Source: an uncultured Treponema sp. (GTDB lineage: Bacteria > Spirochaetota > Spirochaetia > Treponematales > Treponemataceae). From it: a stretch of 10,448 nt of DNA. The stretch covers positions 1 to 10,448 of the forward strand of contig CAMVBP010000056.1 of assembly GCA_947165795.1 (NCBI GenBank), written 5' to 3'. Position numbers and translations under genes: made by a program. Positions 7,597 to 10,448 of the stretch are shown here, one piece after another (the first letter of the stretch is position 1; each line of letters begins with the position of its first letter). The notes under the pieces are model-generated. The model was not told the origin of the DNA. It worked only from the letters and a program-made list of their open reading frames with translations, and did no database searches.

Positions 7597-9750
7597 TTAT
7601 ACCTGGAACTGATCTACATGCTTTCCAATTTCGCTGATAGATTCCTCTACAAGTACAGAAACTTCAGAAAGAGCATCGCTGGTTGTATTAATTTCTGTTG
7701 TTACAGAATTAATTTCATCCATACTGCTTTGCATAGTTTTTGTTTTTTCCTGCAGAGTATTTACCTGTTCAACAATAATGCGGCTGTCTGTAGCCATTTC
7801 TTTAGATGCTTCCTGTACCTGAAGAGAACTGTCGTTCATTCCGTGTAAAGCATCTGTAATCTGAACAGAACCAACCTTCTGCTCATTCATAGCATCTTTA
7901 ATCTGACGAACAAGGGTATCTATTTCCTGGATTTCGTTAGCAAGCTGAGTATATCCATGAACACCACGCTGAGTAGTCTGAACTACAGTTTCAATTGTAG
8001 ACTGAATCTGATTAAGCTGTTCACCGATTGTCTTAGACTGAGAAGATGAAGTTTCTGAAAGCTTTCTGATTTCGTCGGCAACTACGGCAAATCCTCGTCC
8101 TGCTTCTCCGGCATGAGCCGCCTCGATTGCGGCATTCATGGCAAGAAGGTTGGTCTGGCTTGCAATACTTGCAATAACCTTATTTGCTTCGCTTAAGAGT
8201 TTAGACTGCTTCTGGATTTCTGCAATCTGTTCCTGTAACTGCTCCTGAGACTTTGCACCATTTTGAGCATCTGTTTCCAGAGTTCCAAAAGAAGTAGCCA
8301 TTCTGTCTACAACAACATTTACTTCACCAATATTTCCAATCATCTGCTCTACTGCAGTAGAAGCACCATTTACAGACTCAGCCTGAACAGAAACAAGCTC
8401 TTCAAGCGAATGAATACTTTCAAGAATCTTAGTAACACTCTGAGATGTCTGTTCAACACTTGAATTCTGACTTCTCAGATCATTTCCTAATGTCTGAATG
8501 CTTGAACTAATCTGAGTAATAGCATGCATTGCATTATTTGTTGTTCCGCCTAACTTTCCGCCGGCTTCATTCAAAGACATCTTTGACTGCTGCATACTGT
8601 TAATAATTTTCTGGAGTGTATCAGAAAAAAGATTAAAGCTTGTTGCTACATCACCAATTTCATCTTTAGATTTTACGCTGATTCTTTTTGTAAGGTCAGC
8701 ATTTCCGTTTGCAATCTGTTCAGCAGTTGCACTAATTCCGTTACGAATAATTTTTAACGGATTCATAATTCTTCTTGTTATCAATGCAATTACAAGAGCA
8801 ATAATAATACCAAAAATTGCACAAAGAAGAATTGTAGTTTTTAAAGTCTGATTAAATGCAGAGAATACAACTTCTTTAGGACAGAAGGCTACAATCTGAT
8901 ATTCTGTTCTTGAATTTTGTACGGATTCAACAAAGTAGTTTTTACCGTATGCAAATATATTTCCGTTATTTTCAGAAGACTCAAGGAATGTCTTTAATTC
9001 GTCCATTCCAATTTCGCCTATATTTTTAAAGTTATTTTTTTCAGGACTTGTATCGGCAAGAATTGTTCCATCCTTTTGAATCATCATAACAAAGCTGCCT
9101 TCACCAAAATCCATAGATTCAAGAATAGTTGTAAGTGTATCAAGAGAAACTTCTATAGAAGCATTTCCAATAAAAGTATTGCTGTCATCGTAAACGCTTC
9201 TGGTAATACCAACTACAGTCGCACCAACAGTAGAAGCAAAGGCATCTGTAATCATAACCTTTCCGTTACCGCTTGATGCTGTTGCATACCAGCCTCTCTT
9301 ACGAGGATCGTAGCCGCCGCTCATTGAACTGTCGAAGTTAGTTGCGTAACCGCCCCATTTTGTTCCTATATAAATTTCCGCAATATCAGAATCGTATTTT
9401 GCAAAGATTTTACAAAGCTTACGGATTTCTGCTTCGGTCTTGCTTTTTTCATAACCAAGAATCTGAATGGTTCCTTCTTCATTTACAAAAGAATGAATTG
9501 TATCATCACTTGCTTTTACAACATCTGAATCTGCAAAAACATTCAGTTCAACCTCTTTTCCACTAAAGAACATGGAAATCGAATCTGAGAATTCAGAAAG
9601 CTCCATATGAGCACTACTGTAAAAATTTTCAAGATTGTTTCTGGAAAAGAAGACTCCCGTAGTTACAGCTGAAATAGCAACAACAGAAATTACAATAAAT
9701 ATAGATATAATGGAAAATTTTGTAGAAATAGAAAACTTTTTCTCTCTCAT
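7597..9750 (-). CDS. Methyl-accepting chemotaxis protein with dCache-like sensor
   Basis: A 717-residue inner-membrane receptor. A first transmembrane segment lies at about 12-34, a periplasmic region of about 265 residues at 36-302, a second membrane segment at about 303-325, HAMP at about 326-378 and a long cytoplasmic hairpin to the end. The sensor contains a dCache-type signature, YDPRKRGWY (147-155), then VMITDAF (165-171) and GNASIEVSL (195-203). The signalling tip is at about 529-566 ([19 protein letters not shown], then [14 protein letters not shown]). Each hairpin arm is about 165 residues, longer than in E. coli receptors. Plausible methylation pairs are E468/Q469 (STAVEQMIG) and E702/E703. 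The C terminus (VDQFQV) has no CheR/CheB pentapeptide. AGGAG lies 10 nt before the ATG, and a promoter just upstream makes this the first gene of the operon. The ligand is unknown. Confidence 0.95.
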   Translation of the reverse strand: MREKKFSISTKFSIISIFIVISVVAISAVTTGVFFSRNNLENFYSSAHMELSEFSDSISMFFSGKEVELNVFADSDVVKASDDTIHSFVNEEGTIQILGYEKSKTEAEIRKLCKIFAKYDSDIAEIYIGTKWGGYATNFDSSMSGGYDPRKRGWYATASSGNGKVMITDAFASTVGATVVGITRSVYDDSNTFIGNASIEVSLDTLTTILESMDFGEGSFVMMIQKDGTILADTSPEKNNFKNIGEIGMDELKTFLESSENNGNIFAYGKNYFVESVQNSRTEYQIVAFCPKEVVFSAFNQTLKTTILLCAIFGIIIALVIALITRRIMNPLKIIRNGISATAEQIANGNADLTKRISVKSKDEIGDVATSFNLFSDTLQKIINSMQQSKMSLNEAGGKLGGTTNNAMHAITQISSSIQTLGNDLRSQNSSVEQTSQSVTKILESIHSLEELVSVQAESVNGASTAVEQMIGNIGEVNVVVDRMATSFGTLETDAQNGAKSQEQLQEQIAEIQKQSKLLSEANKVIASIASQTNLLAMNAAIEAAHAGEAGRGFAVVADEIRKLSETSSSQSKTIGEQLNQIQSTIETVVQTTQRGVHGYTQLANEIQEIDTLVRQIKDAMNEQKVGSVQITDALHGMNDSSLQVQEASKEMATDSRIIVEQVNTLQEKTKTMQSSMDEINSVTTEINTTSDALSEVSVLVEESISEIGKHVDQFQV

Positions 9751-9776
9751 TTTGATATTACTCCTAACAGAAACAA

Positions 9777-9804
9777 ATTATATATCATTTTTAAAGAAAA
9801 TCAA
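9777..9804 (-). promoter_or_regulatory. Sigma-70-type promoter of the chemosensory operon
   Basis: On the minus strand a perfect TATAAT (9782-9777) is preceded at 16 bp by TTGATT (9804-9799). Transcription would begin near 9770, giving a leader of about 20 nt with AGGAG (9765-9761) before the mcp start. The position and the perfect -10 box support it; the -35 box matches 4 of 6 bases. Confidence 0.65.
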
Positions 9805-9938
9805 ATAAAAAAGCTGTTGGCACGGCAAAATCGGGCAATTCAAAAGGCTCGACGTACGCAGAAAATCATCTTTTTATAAGCGTGATTTTTTTTTATAATA
9901 AACGTACTGAATTTTTCAATTTTTTTGTTAAAATATCT

Positions 9939-9965
9939 AATTACCTATTGACATAATAGGTAATT
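9939..9965. promoter_or_regulatory. Operator-like perfect inverted repeat over the cysK -35 box
   Basis: Two 11-bp arms, AATTACCTATT and its exact reverse complement AATAGGTAATT, flank the 5-nt centre GACAT. The repeat covers the -35 box and half of the promoter spacer, the classic place for a repressor. Its 17-bp core (9944-9960, CCTATTGACATAATAGG) matches the second site at 13 of 17 bases. The shape resembles operators of Rrf2-family regulators such as CymR or IscR; that assignment is inferred. Confidence 0.75.
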
Positions 9966-9976
9966 GCCATTATATT
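9948..9976 (+). promoter_or_regulatory. cysK promoter
   Basis: Perfect -35 TTGACA (9948-9953), a 17-bp spacer and -10 TATATT (9971-9976). The T- and A-rich stretch at about 9886-9937 just upstream could act as an UP element. Transcription should start near 9983, leaving a leader of about 120 nt. Confidence 0.85.
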
Positions 9977-9992
9977 CGAAATATAAAATAAA

Positions 9993-10009
9993 CCTACCGA
10001 CTTAGTAGG
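9993..10009. promoter_or_regulatory. Second operator-like palindrome downstream of the cysK start site
   Basis: CCTACCGACTTAGTAGG, with arms CCTAC/GTAGG around 7 nt, is centred 49 bp after the centre of the first site. Both sites fit CCTAYYGACWTARTAGG. It lies about 10-27 nt after the predicted transcription start, so a bound protein would block elongation or pair with the upstream site. Confidence 0.65.
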
Positions 10010-10063
10010 AATAAAATAAAAAACACCGGCCAAAAGCAAACAACCGCCAGCGGCCAAAAAACA

Positions 10064-10087
10064 GCCTGTCCTGCATAAAAAACAGGC
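10064..10087 (+). promoter_or_regulatory. Hairpin in the cysK leader just before the ribosome site
   Basis: GCCTGT and ACAGGC form a 6-bp stem with a 12-nt loop, ending 3 nt before AAGGAG. The leader also repeats CGGCCAAAA at 10027-10035 and 10051-10059. No T-run follows the stem, so it is not an intrinsic terminator. It matches no riboswitch I recognise. Confidence 0.35.
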
Positions 10088-10102
10088 ATTAAGGAGAAAA
10101 AT

Positions 10103-10448
10103 ATGGCAGACATTAAACAAAGTTCTTTGGAATTGATTGGCAAAACACCGCTTTTACAGCTCAACGGCTATTCAAAAAAGGTTGGTGTTTCAGGAGCAAC
10201 TATTCTTGCAAAGCTTGAATATCTTAATCCTGCAGGAAGCGTAAAAGACAGAATCGCGCTTGCAATGATTGAAGATGCAGAAGAAAAAGGTCTTTTAAAA
10301 CCAGGCGCAACAATTATTGAACCAACCTCTGGAAATACAGGAATCGGACTTGCAGCCGTTGCAGCCGCAAAAGGATATCATGCAATTCTTACCTTGCCGG
10401 ACACAATGAGTGTTGAACGCCGCAATCTTCTTAAAGCTTATGGTGCAG
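10103..10448 (+). CDS. cysK: Cysteine synthase (O-acetylserine sulfhydrylase), 5' part
   Basis: The first 115 residues of a PLP-dependent enzyme that makes cysteine from O-acetylserine and sulfide; the window edge cuts it. It has [10 protein letters not shown] at 11-20, the PLP lysine K48 in NPAGSVKDR, and the substrate loop EPTSGNTG at 73-80, followed by the [12 protein letters not shown] helix. All are standard for CysK/CysM; the opening and spacing fit CysK better, but a close paralogue cannot be excluded from a third of the protein. AAGGAG lies 6 nt before the ATG. It is transcribed divergently from the chemosensory operon, from a strong promoter flanked by two palindromic operator-like sites, so sulfur- or cysteine-responsive repression is likely. 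No functional link to the operon is evident. Confidence 0.93.
   Translation, partial: MADIKQSSLELIGKTPLLQLNGYSKKVGVSGATILAKLEYLNPAGSVKDRIALAMIEDAEEKGLLKPGATIIEPTSGNTGIGLAAVAAAKGYHAILTLPDTMSVERRNLLKAYGA

Larger units (their letters stand above)
9751..10102. other. Divergent intergenic region between mcp and cysK
   Basis: A 352-nt non-coding stretch. From left to right it holds the mcp leader and promoter (9751-9804), a less AT-rich block of unknown role (9812-9861), a T-rich tract (about 9886-9937), the cysK promoter with two operator-like palindromes (9939-10009) and a cysK leader with GC-rich patches and a hairpin (10010-10102). No open reading frame worth calling was seen. Confidence 0.8.

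Noticed and set aside
7597..7620. C-terminal CheR/CheB-binding pentapeptide on the receptor
   Set aside because: The protein ends in VDQFQV, with no NWETF-like sequence.
9816..9832. TTGGCACG resembling the -24 element of a sigma-54 promoter on the plus strand
   Set aside because: At the required spacing the -12 element reads AATC instead of TTGC, and the site is over 250 nt from cysK, which already has a near-consensus sigma-70 promoter.
9751..9880. Search for a sigma-28 (FliA) motility promoter before mcp
   Set aside because: A GCCCGATT stretch resembles the -10 element, but no TAAA lies 15 nt upstream of it; the TATAAT promoter close to mcp is the better candidate.
9862..9894. AAAATCA/TGATTTT stem followed by nine T residues, terminator-like on the plus strand
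   Set aside because: The stem has only two G-C type pairs and a 14-nt loop, and no plus-strand gene precedes it; it is better explained as part of the AT-rich tract upstream of cysK.

Overview
The window looks like chromosomal DNA of a Treponema-like spirochaete. This is an inference from the AT-rich base composition, the style of the chemosensory proteins (CheA with a lysine/glutamate-rich linker, CheR with a TPR tail, long-hairpin receptor) and a class III cyclase with receiver, GAF-like and TPR parts. No rRNA, tRNA, mobile element or CRISPR array was seen.

Positions 9750 down to 1 form one tightly packed minus-strand operon, read right to left: a dCache-type methyl-accepting chemotaxis protein (mcp), cheW, a short divergent CheW-like protein, cheB, cheR, a hybrid cheA with its own C-terminal receiver, a receiver-GAF-like-adenylate/guanylate cyclase, and the first codons of one further gene. 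Most junctions overlap or abut (ATGA at cheB/cheR, TAAATG at cheR/cheA, 8 nt at cheA/cyclase, 14 nt at cheW/cheW-like). The two longer gaps are 44 nt (mcp-cheW) and 61 nt (cheW-like to cheB). This is a full receptor-kinase-adaptation module, but no cheY, cheX, cheD or flagellar gene is visible. The most natural output carried by the operon is the cyclase, so my working model is a chemosensory array that controls cyclic-nucleotide synthesis, alone or alongside motility. Two receiver domains are abnormal: that of CheB has lost its phosphoacceptor Asp, and that of the cyclase keeps the Asp but lacks the usual acidic pair and switch Lys.

Positions 9751-10102 are a 352-nt divergent intergenic region. 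It holds a sigma-70-type promoter for the operon on the minus strand, a strong promoter for cysK on the plus strand, and two related 17-bp palindromes around that cysK promoter. The first is embedded in a perfect 11-bp inverted repeat and covers the -35 box; the second lies just after the predicted transcription start. They look like a repressor operator pair, possibly for an Rrf2-family (CymR/IscR-like) regulator.

Positions 10103-10448 are the 5' third of a cysteine synthase gene (cysK), cut by the window edge.
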